A DNA stretch of 45,117 bases from an uncultured Arenicella sp. (GTDB taxonomy: Bacteria; Pseudomonadota; Gammaproteobacteria; Arenicellales; Arenicellaceae): positions 1 to 45,117 of the forward strand of contig CANMNN010000033.1 of assembly GCA_947499305.1 (NCBI GenBank). The letters are read 5' to 3'. Under the pieces are notes generated by a model that saw only the letters and a list, made by a program, of their open reading frames with translations, searched no databases and was not told the origin of the DNA. Shown here one piece after another: positions 1 through 8,643 of this stretch; position 1 is the stretch's first letter; each line of letters starts with the position of its first letter. The translations under genes were made by a program, and so were the position numbers.

Positions 1-149
1 TGAGATGCGGGTTTCGTCCGGCCCTAATCAATGGGGCATCTCTCGATGGAGTCGCTAATGTTTCAGTTATTAATATTGGCGTTGTTAGACAGTGACATTT
101 CTATAAGCCGTAGCACTTTAATTAGGTCGCAGCGCATCGGTTTAACATT
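1..149. other. Upstream edge region with a possible RNA stem structure
   Basis: No gene is visible before the first coding start. Bases 2-8 (GAGATGC) are perfectly complementary to 36-42 (GCATCTC), and short G/C arms lie inside (9-11 with 18-19, and 22-24 with 33-35). This would give a small three-way-junction-like fold about 110 bases ahead of the queuosine precursor transporter gene. I do not see the conserved core of a preQ1-I riboswitch. The element could equally be the tail of an upstream transcript, because it touches the window edge. Confidence 0.25.
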
Positions 150-914
150 ATGAGCGAGTTCGCACACTCAAATTCTAATATTCAAGAACGCCGAGAGCGT
201 GTGTTTTTGGTGCTGGCAGGTTTCTTTCTGTGTGCGATGACATTGCTAAATGTGATAGGTATTACACGCTTCGTCCAGCTAGGGCCTATGCAGCTTGCTG
301 TAGGGGTGTTGGCTTACCCTCTTACGTTTTTGTGTACTGATTTAATTTCAGAACTTTATGGCCGAGCGCGCGCTAATTTTATGGTAACAGTAGGCCTGGT
401 GCTGAACGGTTTTATTCTCGCGGTCATGTGGCTTGCCAACGCTTTGCCGGCCATTGACCCAAGTACGCAACCGCCGTGGCAAACCTTATCGCTCGCGAGT
501 GAAGTAGGCTTACCAAACGGTTCATCTCTAGGCGGTTCCGTCGAGCTGTTTAGTTTGATTTATGCTAACACTACTGGTGCAATATTTGCCTCAATGGTGG
601 CCTATGTTGTCGCTCAATACGTTGATGTATATGTGTTTCATTGGATCAAGGAAAAAACTGATGGCAAACACTTATGGCTGCGCAATAACGGTAGTACTCT
701 AATTAGTCAAGCTGTTGACTCCTTAGCCGTGATTAGTGTTACCTTCGGGGCTGTCGTTCTTGCTGGAGACATGGCTTTAAGTGTGGTGTTCGGTTTGATG
801 TTGAGTAACTACGCGTTTAAGTTGGTTTCGGCCTTAGCTGACACTCCAATTATCTACTTGTTGGTACACAAACTTCGCCCCTATCTTGAACTCGATATGC
901 CTAATAAGTCTTGA
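150..914 (+). CDS. yhhQ: Queuosine precursor transporter (YhhQ / VUT family)
   Basis: Predicted inner-membrane importer of queuosine precursors (preQ0/preQ1 type) used for tRNA wobble modification. The 254-residue protein is almost entirely hydrophobic, with about six membrane segments. It carries the family hallmarks: the TDLISELYG segment after the second helix (near residue 63), a long loop after the third helix, the conserved VDVYVFHWIK stretch near residue 155, and the C-terminal SNYAFKLVSALADTPIIY helix. Length fits the family (roughly 220-260 residues). The start is the only ATG near a reasonable distance from the membrane domain. The SDR gene follows after 29 bases on the same strand, so the two are probably co-transcribed, though no functional link is obvious. 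YhhQ activity is known for the family; the exact substrate here is inferred. Confidence 0.88.
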   Translation: MSEFAHSNSNIQERRERVFLVLAGFFLCAMTLLNVIGITRFVQLGPMQLAVGVLAYPLTFLCTDLISELYGRARANFMVTVGLVLNGFILAVMWLANALPAIDPSTQPPWQTLSLASEVGLPNGSSLGGSVELFSLIYANTTGAIFASMVAYVVAQYVDVYVFHWIKEKTDGKHLWLRNNGSTLISQAVDSLAVISVTFGAVVLAGDMALSVVFGLMLSNYAFKLVSALADTPIIYLLVHKLRPYLELDMPNKS

Positions 915-943
915 AGGCTATTTAATCATCGATTGAAACTACT

Positions 944-1648
944 ATGAATAAAGCTCTTATTATTACCGGCGCCAGCAAAGGTATTGGTCTTGCCACTGCT
1001 ACGTTATTTGTCGAACAAGGCTATCGCGTTATCAATGTTTCACGTTCGAATTGCGATGTTGATGGTGTTACTAATATCAACGCGGATTTACTCAAGGAAA
1101 ATTGGGCCAATGAATGTAACACGCAACTACTCAACGCTGTAGGCGAGGCTGAGCAATGTGTGTTAGTACATAATGCGGCAATGATGACCAAAGAAACCGT
1201 CGGTGATATTACTGGCAGTACTTTGCGCGACGTATTGCAATTAAACGTCGTCGCAGCAGCTGAGTTGAATACATTATTGTTGCCGAAAATGAGCAACGGC
1301 TCTTCGATTATCTATATAAGCTCTACTTTGGGTCAGAAAGCGGTAGCTAATACGCATGCCTACGTTATATCGAAACATGCCGTAATTGGTCAAATGAGAG
1401 CTACATGCCAAGATTTGGCGGGCTCAATGATCCATACTGCGGCAATTTGTCCAGGGTTTACTGAAACAGAAATGTTAAGCGAACACTTGGGAGCTAATCC
1501 TGAGATCTATGAGCAAATCACTGCAAATATCGCACACCGAAGGCTCGCTCAGCCAAGTGAGATTGCCAGTACGATTTGGTTTGCAAGCCAGACCCCTGTT
1601 ATCAATGGCGCCGTGATAGATGCTAATCTCGGCCAAATTGAAACCTAA
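944..1648 (+). CDS. SDR family NAD(P)-dependent oxidoreductase
   Basis: Classical short-chain dehydrogenase/reductase of 234 residues. Visible motifs are the cofactor-binding GASKGIG at residues 9-15, an HNAAM stretch near residue 77 equivalent to the NNAG motif, and the catalytic Ser (IIYISST) followed by Tyr-x-x-x-Lys in YVISKHA. The PG motif comes after it (ICPGFTETEM). The fold and general redox role are secure; the substrate cannot be told. The C terminus (INGAVIDANLGQ) replaces the usual 'tGq.i.vdGG' end, as in sepiapterin-reductase-like members. It lies 29 bases after the queuosine transporter gene and probably shares its transcript. Confidence 0.85.
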   Translation: MNKALIITGASKGIGLATATLFVEQGYRVINVSRSNCDVDGVTNINADLLKENWANECNTQLLNAVGEAEQCVLVHNAAMMTKETVGDITGSTLRDVLQLNVVAAAELNTLLLPKMSNGSSIIYISSTLGQKAVANTHAYVISKHAVIGQMRATCQDLAGSMIHTAAICPGFTETEMLSEHLGANPEIYEQITANIAHRRLAQPSEIASTIWFASQTPVINGAVIDANLGQIET

Positions 1649-1771
1649 AAAAGTCTGAGCAAAGCCTAGTTCGGTTCGTCTGGCAAGCGGTCTAGAATAT
1701 CCGCTCTAAGCCATTTTACGCTTTAGTGAACAGCCCGTATAATTATTGAAATTGCGCGACTTATTAAAATC

Positions 1772-3439
1772 TTGAAACAGACCACGTTAAAAATCAAAGA
1801 CGATAAGAATTCTCAATCGCTGGCGACGGCCAGTTTAGAGAATCTATACCGTATTTTTACCGTGCCTGAGGCTCCAAACAGTACGCTTGGCGCGATTGAT
1901 AAGGAAATCTCAGATAACTTAATGGGGTTCCTGGGAGATCGGATAGTCGCTCGTGAACGCTCGCTGACAGCGATCGAAGAGGATTTTTCGAATCCAGATA
2001 TTCCTGAGGTTCCTCAGTTCGTATCCGATTACACCGACTTTGTACTCGATAAGCTGGTAGCGCACTCGGTTCACACTTCAGCTCCAGGCTTTATTGGCCA
2101 CATGGCAACGCCTCTGCCGCACTTCATGTTGCCCTTGTCCCGCATAATGGTGGCGCTCAATCAAAACCTAGTTAAGATCGAAACCTCTAAGGCCTTCACA
2201 CCTTTGGAGCGTCAAGTACTGGGAATGATTCATGGCATGGTGTACGAGCGAGAAAGTGAATTCTATCAAGAGAATTTACACAATAGCCGCCGAGCGCTAG
2301 GCACATTTTGCTCAGGCGGCACGGTGGCTAATATCTCGGCTTTATGGGTGGCTCGAAACAAGATGTTTCTGGCGAGCGAGGACGGTGATTTTGCGGGTAT
2401 TGCCAAAGAAGGCTTGGTCAGTTCGCTTAAATACAAAGGCTATGACGACATTGCGATCGTTGTATCCGAGCGAGGTCATTATTCCCTAGGTAAGTCAGCA
2501 GATGTGCTTGGCATTGGTCGAGCGAACGTGGTCTCGATCAAAACTGACCAGAATCACAAAGTTGATGTTGAGGCCATGCGAGCCAAATGCGCCGAATTAA
2601 AATCGAATAATGTCGCAATAATGGCGATTGTCGGCATCGCAGGCGCCACTGAAACCGGCCAAGTCGATCCGCTTGATAAGTTGGCTGAAATTGCTCAGGA
2701 GTTTGATGCACATTTTCATGTCGATGCAGCGTGGGGTGGTCCGACGCTATTGTCGAATACCCATAAGCACGTTATGAATGGTATCGAGCTCGCCGATTCA
2801 GTTACCATCGATGCACATAAACAACTTTATGTACCGATGGGGGCAGGCATGGTGGTCTTCAAAGACCCAACGGCGATCAGCGCAGTTGAACACCATGCTG
2901 AATATATTTTGCGCGCTGGCTCAAAGGATTTAGGCCAATATTCAATCGAAGGGAGCCGACCAGGTATGGCGATGCTTGTGCATGCTGCGTTTCATATCAT
3001 TGGCCGCAAGGGGTATGAAATTTTAATCGATCAAAACGTCGATAAAGCCAAAGCCTTCGCCAGAATGATAGACGCAAAACCCGATTTCGAACTGATTACC
3101 GACCCAGAATTGAATATTCTGAACTACCGTTACGTGCCGGCAGAGGTTCAAGCTACTTTAGCGAATAGCTCTCATGAACAACAAAAAGTGATTAACGAAG
3201 TTCTTGATCGAGCAAACCAACGCATACAAAAACAGCAACGAGCCTCGGGTAAAACCTTTGTCTCTAGAACTCGCTTTTCACAGCATAAATACGGCGGTGA
3301 AGCGGTATCGGTGTTTCGTGTTGTAATGGCCAACCCAATGACAACATTAGAAACCTTAGGCGCAATATTAGAAGAGCAACTCGATCTAGCGAAACGCAAA
3401 GGAACCGCAGCGATTATTGACGAAATAGCAGCGCTCTAG
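1772..3439 (+). CDS. panP: PLP-dependent aspartate 1-decarboxylase PanP
   Basis: Group II pyridoxal-phosphate decarboxylase, 555 residues. In Vibrio and relatives PanP makes beta-alanine from L-aspartate for pantothenate and CoA, replacing PanD. Supporting sequence: the N-terminal GFIGHMATPLPHFM segment (about residues 106-120), the SGGTVANISAL cofactor loop (181-191), HVDAAWGG with the ring-binding Asp318, and TIDAHKQLYVPMG carrying the Schiff-base lysine (K350). The length and N-terminal region match PanP rather than glutamate or diaminobutyrate decarboxylases. The reading frame has no ATG near the start; TTG at 1772 is the only reasonable start after an in-frame stop at 1727, and it lacks a clear Shine-Dalgarno. 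It stands alone between an SDR gene and a convergent ankyrin gene. Substrate assignment rests on family resemblance. Confidence 0.82.
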   Translation: MKQTTLKIKDDKNSQSLATASLENLYRIFTVPEAPNSTLGAIDKEISDNLMGFLGDRIVARERSLTAIEEDFSNPDIPEVPQFVSDYTDFVLDKLVAHSVHTSAPGFIGHMATPLPHFMLPLSRIMVALNQNLVKIETSKAFTPLERQVLGMIHGMVYERESEFYQENLHNSRRALGTFCSGGTVANISALWVARNKMFLASEDGDFAGIAKEGLVSSLKYKGYDDIAIVVSERGHYSLGKSADVLGIGRANVVSIKTDQNHKVDVEAMRAKCAELKSNNVAIMAIVGIAGATETGQVDPLDKLAEIAQEFDAHFHVDAAWGGPTLLSNTHKHVMNGIELADSVTIDAHKQLYVPMGAGMVVFKDPTAISAVEHHAEYILRAGSKDLGQYSIEGSRPGMAMLVHAAFHIIGRKGYEILIDQNVDKAKAFARMIDAKPDFELITDPELNILNYRYVPAEVQATLANSSHEQQKVINEVLDRANQRIQKQQRASGKTFVSRTRFSQHKYGGEAVSVFRVVMANPMTTLETLGAILEEQLDLAKRKGTAAIIDEIAAL

Positions 3440-3498
3440 ACTTAGTTAGGGTATTGCGAATATTTACCGCGTACCGATCAGGACAGAAGCGGAAGAAA

Positions 3499-3981
3499 TT
3501 ACCAATCGCGAAACCTCTCGGTATTTGATGTCTTTTTGATTCCAGCTTCTAAGGATTTGAAATATTGGTAAATCTCTTTTTGTTTATACTTTTTCGAATA
3601 ATCTTTAGCTGACCGACCTTTGCTATTAACGTAGGAATAATCAGCTCCTGCTTTGATCAATAATTGAGCCATTTCTAATTGACCGTATTTGGCCGCGTAC
3701 ATCAAGGGGGACTTATTTGAGCAGGTCCTTTCAACATTGACACCTTTATCAAGCAACGCTTTAAATGAATTGCTTGCCCCCGCCTTAATGGCCATGGTCA
3801 ACGGTGTATAACTTGATTTCTTGTATGAGTAGCAGCTAGCTAAACCGTTGTCATTAAGAGCCTCTAAAAACACCATAACGTTGTCTGATTTTAGTGCAGG
3901 TAAAACGTCTTGTGGTATGGGGGTTTGAGCAGAAGAATAAAGGGGTATTGATATGAGGCCTAAAATTAAGACTATTCGCAT
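3499..3981 (-). CDS. Secreted ankyrin-repeat protein
   Basis: Protein of 160 residues with a clear Sec signal peptide (MRIVLILGLISIPLYSSAQ, cleavage near residue 19). About three ankyrin repeats follow. The best are YTPLTMAIKAGASNSFKALLDKGVNV and KSPLMYAAKYGQLEMAQLLIKAGAD, each with the TPL/SPL turn and the G-x-x-x-x-LL-x-x-G pattern. It is likely a small periplasmic protein-binding module; no partner is evident. It is encoded convergently to panP with a 59-base gap, and divergently from the HEAT-like gene. The C terminus is strongly basic (KDYSKKYKQKEIYQY). A precise function cannot be given. Confidence 0.75.
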   Translation of the reverse strand: MRIVLILGLISIPLYSSAQTPIPQDVLPALKSDNVMVFLEALNDNGLASCYSYKKSSYTPLTMAIKAGASNSFKALLDKGVNVERTCSNKSPLMYAAKYGQLEMAQLLIKAGADYSYVNSKGRSAKDYSKKYKQKEIYQYFKSLEAGIKKTSNTERFRDW

Positions 3982-4224
3982 TTGATTTTTCTCTAAAAGG
4001 GTGGCGCTACTAGGTTCTGTTTACTAGGCTGCGACTTTAGCGTTTGAATACTTAACCGGAGATTAACGACCAGACGGATCTAATACCGGCTAGCAATTGT
4101 CATACGTCAGTTTGATATTGGCGAACGTTTTCCTGAGCGGGTAAAGGCGACTCAGTAGTCGTTGCAATGCTATAGTTGTTATAGAGAGAGGCCTATTATG
4201 CTGTTTTGAATTTTTTAGGTATCA

Positions 4225-5244
4225 ATGATAAAACTAAATTTTGTAACTGGTCTCATTTGCGGAGTTTCGAGCACTCTGGCGATCGCCTTTATAGATCAGG
4301 CTTTTAAGAGTTTAGGCAGTGTGCCACCCCGCGAAGAGCTTGCCCTAGCCTCACCAACTTATGCTGATGCCAAACGCTTGCAGCCTAAGGTCGATGAGAG
4401 ACGGTCTAGTGCGCTTTCTGTTTCAGGGCAACAACCTAGCTCTGAAAACTCTCTACAAGTACCGCCTCGATATGCAAAACGCTATGTCGCTGCTTGTGAT
4501 TCAATATGCATTGCGGCTATAAGGTCTAAGTTTGTTGATGTCGAGAAGTTATCGTCTCGGGATTGGGACGTAATAAAAGAGTCTGGTGCAGAATTGTCTA
4601 AAGCAATTGCTTCTGACCCCGAGGCAATTCGTGCTTTACTCGATAGAATTCATTACTCAAACGACCACAGTGAGGTTGACGGTTTAGTGACACTGATTGG
4701 TCTGTTTCCTGACGATGTGGCGCTTGAGCTTATTCGCGATGTTGCCTCGTATTCGAGTATTCATAAACAGGTGGCGTTGAGGGCCTTGTCGAACCTATCC
4801 ATGCACTCTGCTGAAGCGACTCGTGAAATTGAAAACTTATTGATCGGTGAGCGAGATCCAAAATTAATTGCTGCCGCACTCAGCGCTCTAGAGACGACGG
4901 ACAATTACGAATTCAACGATCACACTTGGCGAGACTTGTCGTCGCAATTTGAGTATGTAGAAGATCATCAGCTAAAAGGCGCCATTTTGACCGCGTTGGC
5001 TAAGCATGGCAAGGGAGACATGCAGACCTTAACGCATAATGTTGTTCTCGGCTTGAGTTCTGATTCGCGCTATCTACAGCAATCGAGTATCGATGCCTTG
5101 GGATATTTATTGTCAGAGTCCGATAATGAGCAGTTACCCAATTTAGATCAAATTCGATCTCAAATCTATACGATTGCAAACAACGTAGATGCTTCGAGTT
5201 CTGTGAGAATCAGCGCCTTAGAGTTACTCGAAGAGTCGTTTTGA
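4225..5244 (+). CDS. Membrane-anchored HEAT-repeat-like protein
   Basis: Unrecognised protein of 339 residues. Residues about 5-27 form one hydrophobic segment (uncleaved anchor or signal), followed by a low-complexity Ser/Gln/Pro-rich linker to about residue 85. The rest is helical and repetitive: segments such as LVTLIGLFPDDVALELIRDVASYSSIHKQVALRALSNL and KLIAAALSALETTDN resemble HEAT or armadillo repeats with A-L-x-x-L cores. A role as a periplasmic or envelope scaffold is inference from architecture only. It has its own upstream region of about 240 bases and no same-strand neighbour close by. Confidence 0.6.
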   Translation: MIKLNFVTGLICGVSSTLAIAFIDQAFKSLGSVPPREELALASPTYADAKRLQPKVDERRSSALSVSGQQPSSENSLQVPPRYAKRYVAACDSICIAAIRSKFVDVEKLSSRDWDVIKESGAELSKAIASDPEAIRALLDRIHYSNDHSEVDGLVTLIGLFPDDVALELIRDVASYSSIHKQVALRALSNLSMHSAEATREIENLLIGERDPKLIAAALSALETTDNYEFNDHTWRDLSSQFEYVEDHQLKGAILTALAKHGKGDMQTLTHNVVLGLSSDSRYLQQSSIDALGYLLSESDNEQLPNLDQIRSQIYTIANNVDASSSVRISALELLEESF

Positions 5245-5506
5245 TAGGTTGCTACATCAAATAACAATTATTGCCTGATATATTACTTTGAAATTAAAGC
5301 TCGATTGTTATGGAAAAAATGAGCTCTGCGACCAGCTATTTTGAGAGAGGGGAGGGGTGGCCGCAGAACTCTTTAAGGTTGCCATATTTCATTTACGTTG
5401 CCCTAAATTCGGATGAAGGAACTTTGTTTTTATTATTATTTCTTCATTCGAAAACCACTAAAGCATTGTTCATTGTCGGCAGATTTGAACACTGTATTTC
5501 GATGCT

Positions 5507-6376
5507 TTATCGTTCCCACACCGAAGCGTCGATTGAACCTTTGTGTCGATAATTTGCGTGACCAAAGGCCTCGCCAACTAATATCTGATAGCCGTTACGA
5601 ACCTTGTTTGAGCGAAAACCATAGTTGTCCCAGGTGTTGTCGTGGTTTGCGAAGTCAATTTCACGGTTCGACCCTGTTGCTAACTTTGAAGTTCGCACAC
5701 TCCAATATTGATAGAATTCTCTGGAGGAACCATTTCCACAATATTGTGGTCCGTTGCGTTTGAGCTTATACACTTTGTATTTCCCGCCGTTTGACGACAC
5801 TTCAACATCAATCCCGTTTTTTTGTATTGGCTTTGCTGGCGCTCCTGCCACTTCGTCCCAAGGTACAAACGAGCCGCCAACCCATGAATCAACAATATAA
5901 TATTCTTGGGCCTGAGTATTAGGGTAGCGTGAGCGGTTTCCACTGCCACATGTCCAACCGTAGATGCCGGCGATTAATTTAGAGTCGTTGCCATTGCTAT
6001 CTAGCTGGCCAATGTTGTAACCAATTTTTCGCCTATCCGAGCCGCTAGACCAACCAACACCCCCTACAACGTCCTCGCTCCACGTTTGGTTTTGGTCGAA
6101 GTCGATGCGAAAGTGAAACCCGCTTTCGTCGTACACCCGCATTTTTACATCACAGTTAGAAACATCATTTTGACTGCTACCTTCATAAAAGGAATACCAA
6201 GTGCCCCTGTGTTCTCCAGTGGTTCCGTTTCCCGGGTTGCATATTGTCTTATCAGCAGCTAAAGCGGCCAGCGAGCCAGACGCGGATATCGCAATTGCCA
6301 AGCTCGTCATAGCGGCCACCGACGGCAGTTTATTGATAGCGTGTTTTACTTCTAAACTTCTTCGAATAGTTTTCAT
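5507..6376 (-). CDS. Secreted endo-1,4-beta-xylanase, glycoside hydrolase family 11
   Basis: Exported xylan-cleaving enzyme. The 289-residue protein has a long signal peptide (hydrophobic stretch about 20-40, likely cleavage near ALA-ADK, residue 41). The GH11 beta-jelly-roll landmarks follow in order: WYSFYEG near 60, GGVGW near 105-109, IYGWT near 138-142, EYYIVDSW with the nucleophile E158, FYQYWSVR at 221-228, and GYQILVGEAFG with the acid/base E269, ending in GSIDASV. Both catalytic glutamates are present. The thumb region (about 205-220) is divergent and carries a Cys; the mature protein has four Cys (46, 75, 143, 213), unusual for the family, so disulfides are possible. It has no carbohydrate-binding module. 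No other xylan genes are nearby. The upstream region holds strong inverted repeats that could be regulatory. Confidence 0.85.
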   Translation of the reverse strand: MKTIRRSLEVKHAINKLPSVAAMTSLAIAISASGSLAALAADKTICNPGNGTTGEHRGTWYSFYEGSSQNDVSNCDVKMRVYDESGFHFRIDFDQNQTWSEDVVGGVGWSSGSDRRKIGYNIGQLDSNGNDSKLIAGIYGWTCGSGNRSRYPNTQAQEYYIVDSWVGGSFVPWDEVAGAPAKPIQKNGIDVEVSSNGGKYKVYKLKRNGPQYCGNGSSREFYQYWSVRTSKLATGSNREIDFANHDNTWDNYGFRSNKVRNGYQILVGEAFGHANYRHKGSIDASVWER

Positions 6377-6488
6377 TATTATTTTCTCTGTCGTTAAGGT
6401 GGAACTCTTGCAAAAACATTCGGTGGACGGAACAAACCTGGATGTGATCAGCTAACAATAAGGTTTATTATCGTTATGCAGCGCATGT

Positions 6489-6507
6489 TATAGTCATAAT
6501 GACTATA
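6489..6507. promoter_or_regulatory. Perfect 19-bp palindrome, candidate operator
   Basis: TATAGTCATAATGACTATA is two 9-base arms around a single central A. Its start-proximal edge lies about 113 bases upstream of the xylanase start codon and 236 bases upstream of the small secreted protein gene. The size and symmetry fit a dimeric transcription factor site. The regulator is unknown, and no regulator gene is adjacent. Confidence 0.45.
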
Positions 6508-6570
6508 TTAGAAATGATTGATATTATCTCTAATTATGTTTTTAATAACTCATGGTTATTTCATTTCTAA
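6508..6570. repeat. 10-bp inverted repeat with internal hairpin
   Basis: TTAGAAATGA at 6508-6517 is the exact reverse complement of TCATTTCTAA at 6561-6570, with 43 bases between. Inside, AATAAC (6544-6549) pairs with GTTATT (6555-6560) across a 5-base loop. The left arm directly abuts the 19-bp palindrome. It may be a pair of protein half-sites or part of a folded 5' leader. Confidence 0.45.
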
Positions 6571-6742
6571 ATGGTTGAAGTGGGCCAAAAGAGTGCATTA
6601 GGAAAACTCGGCACAGCCGAAAATATGACAGAAAGCGCGCTTTCGTTTTACTAAATACCTTCGGTTAACTAGCCTTAATATTGAAGTGACCGGCTTCGTG
6701 TTACTTTAGCCGACCCTACTACAAAACTAGTTAAATACTAAA

Positions 6743-7033
6743 ATGATTAAAAACGTTATTCTTATGGCGACCTTTTTAGCCAGTACTTCAGCTTTTGCTC
6801 AACTAAGCGCCGATGATCTAAAGGAATCGGCCTTGGAAGCGTGCCAAGCGCAGGCTGCGGCTATCCCTGAAGAGCAGCGCGAAATGGTTGTGAAGGTATG
6901 CAAATGCAGCGCCGAAAATACTGACTACGAGATCATGCTAAAGGCTCAAAGCGGTGACCAAGATGCTGTTACTAAAGCTACTGAAAGCGCCATGAAAGTT
7001 GGCCAAAAATGTGCTTCTTTAGCCGCGAGTTAG
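6743..7033 (+). CDS. Small secreted cysteine-containing protein, unknown function
   Basis: A 96-residue protein with a clear signal peptide (MIKNVILMATFLASTSAFA-Q, cleavage after residue 19). The mature part is about 77 residues, helical by composition, with four cysteines arranged as EAC, VCKC and QKC, compatible with two disulfides in the periplasm. The gene is followed 57 bases later by a strong rho-independent terminator, so it is a single-gene transcript. I do not recognise the family. Confidence 0.7.
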   Translation: MIKNVILMATFLASTSAFAQLSADDLKESALEACQAQAAAIPEEQREMVVKVCKCSAENTDYEIMLKAQSGDQDAVTKATESAMKVGQKCASLAAS

Positions 7034-7090
7034 AGTTTGCATCTGATTTAGTTTGCTGAAAAAGAAGTCTTGCAGATTAAAGTAAATAAA

Positions 7091-7128
7091 GCCTTAGCAA
7101 GTACTCTCATTTGCTAAGGCTTTTTTTT
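7091..7128 (+). terminator. Rho-independent terminator
   Basis: GCCTTAGCAA (7091-7100) pairs perfectly with TTGCTAAGGC (7111-7120) across a 10-base loop and is followed by eight T residues. It ends the transcript of the small secreted protein gene. Confidence 0.88.
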
Positions 7129-7179
7129 GATTTAAAGTTAGATTCAAACTTGATGACGAAGAGGCCGACTTTAAATGCC

Positions 7180-8643
7180 TTAAGTGCAAACAGGTCGTTT
7201 AGCGTTACATACCGTAGACTGAAACGCCGCTACAGATGCTTTCAGCTCGTTCATAGAGAATATTCTTGCGTTGTGAGCAGTCGCGATATTTTTGATATCG
7301 ATATCTAGTTTTTCGAGCTCGTTGTACATGTCGACACTGCTCTGGCTAGCAGTCGGCAGGCCCTTCGCAAACGGCGACCCATAGTGGTCTGCAATAAAAA
7401 CCGTCTTGCTTGCAGGTGAGTACATTACTAAAAAGCTTTCAGCATGCGATGTAGAAACTTCATATACGTCGATGCGCTTTCGGCCATCTCCGAGTGTGGT
7501 GCGTTCGCCGGAATTATGAAATACGGTATCGCTTGGCGTAGGCGTTATCGAGTCCTTGATAGTGCCGATATTGTCGTTAACGGTTACCAGTTTTGCACCT
7601 AAATTGACGGCTTCACCGAGACCGCCGATGTGATCAGAGTGATGATGCGTAACGATCTGATGACTCAAAGGTTTAAAGTTCTTGCTTTGCTTCTGAAAGT
7701 GCTCAAGTCTACTGCTAAGCCCTGGGTAACCACCGGCAGCTACGATGCCTGTTGGTGTATCGGCGAATAGCGAGAAACCGCCATTTTGGCCGATGTGGTA
7801 TAAATCGTCTCCAAGTCTATTGGTCACCATTTCACTGTCATCGATACGCTCGCCTTCGGCACTTAGGTAGCTAGCTAAGGTGACGTCAGACTTACTTAGC
7901 GGTTGGTTGAAACTCAATGAATGCTTGGTGCTAATTAAGCTTGGTTGCCCACCAATAAAGAAGCGTATCGAAGTTGAAGAAGTGATGCCATCGATGTCTT
8001 TGTGTCCTGAGAATACATAAGATAAATCACCAAGCGTAGGGTTTTCACGGACCATTTTTGAAATTAAAAAGGTGTCACTGTCGATGTATAAATTGAGATC
8101 TGGGCTGCTTGGAAACGGCATTGTAATTACGTAGTGCGGCCGATTCATATAGCGCGTATCGTCTTTTAGGGTGGCTTTATCTGCAACTAAACCGAGTTCA
8201 TAAGCAAGCACTGTGTCTGAGGTTCGCATTGTTCCTCCTGCAAATACATGGGGATCTGAACTTCTGGCTTCGCCATACGTTTCGGATTGATAATTTATAC
8301 TGTAGGCTTTATCTCCATCACTTATTGTCGCTCCTTGAAAAGCGCCTGAACGGCCTTCTGACCAATTGTCCAAGGTCGTTCGATTGTTAGCAATATCAAC
8401 ATGTAATACTTGTTTACTGCTCGACACCTCCATCAACGATGGAGTATGGCTTTGGCCTGTCGTTGGTGTTAGGTAGTGGTCGACGATACGATAGCTTTTG
8501 AGTTCAGTTAAGGCTTTGCCTCCATAAGCTTGCGTTACTTTTTCGATGAGTTTTTTTTCTTTTTCTTTTCCATCACTTTCGGCAAGTGACGCGCTTGAAA
8601 ATATAATCAGCGCGATAAAAGGTACTAGTGAACGTGGGGTCAT
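7180..8643 (-). CDS. Secreted metallo-beta-lactamase-fold hydrolase
   Basis: Protein of 487 residues with an N-terminal signal peptide (cleavage near SLAES, residue 21). An N-terminal region of about 240 residues resembles the outer-membrane-lipoprotein-sorting-like beta domain often attached to such hydrolases. The C-terminal MBL domain carries HHHSDH at 333-338 (the zinc-binding HxHxDH), SHAES as the third-site His, IADHYG with the bridging Asp, and a final TAHN. The dinuclear metal site therefore looks complete. The substrate is unknown. It is encoded convergently with the upstream small secreted gene and divergently from the esterase gene, with about 220 bases between. Periplasmic location is inferred from the signal peptide. 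Confidence 0.8.
   Translation of the reverse strand: MTPRSLVPFIALIIFSSASLAESDGKEKEKKLIEKVTQAYGGKALTELKSYRIVDHYLTPTTGQSHTPSLMEVSSSKQVLHVDIANNRTTLDNWSEGRSGAFQGATISDGDKAYSINYQSETYGEARSSDPHVFAGGTMRTSDTVLAYELGLVADKATLKDDTRYMNRPHYVITMPFPSSPDLNLYIDSDTFLISKMVRENPTLGDLSYVFSGHKDIDGITSSTSIRFFIGGQPSLISTKHSLSFNQPLSKSDVTLASYLSAEGERIDDSEMVTNRLGDDLYHIGQNGGFSLFADTPTGIVAAGGYPGLSSRLEHFQKQSKNFKPLSHQIVTHHHSDHIGGLGEAVNLGAKLVTVNDNIGTIKDSITPTPSDTVFHNSGERTTLGDGRKRIDVYEVSTSHAESFLVMYSPASKTVFIADHYGSPFAKGLPTASQSSVDMYNELEKLDIDIKNIATAHNARIFSMNELKASVAAFQSTVCNAKRPVCT

Larger units (their letters stand above)
6377..6742. other. AT-rich divergent regulatory region with nested inverted repeats
   Basis: This 366-base gap separates the start of the xylanase gene (minus strand) from the start of the small secreted protein gene (plus strand), so it should hold promoters for both. 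It contains a perfect 19-bp palindrome at 6489-6507, a pair of 10-base inverted arms at 6508-6517 and 6561-6570, and between them a small hairpin AATAAC/GTTATT at 6544-6560. No convincing coding sequence is seen. No textbook -35/-10 pair stands out. Confidence 0.5.

Noticed and set aside
1..149. preQ1-I riboswitch upstream of yhhQ
   Set aside because: The conserved loop and AAAAACTA-like tail next to the ribosome binding site are absent; only an unspecific stem is visible.
5310..5763. Overlapping plus-strand frames next to and across the xylanase 3' end
   Set aside because: The products have no recognisable motif or signal peptide, and they overlap a clear GH11 gene on the other strand.
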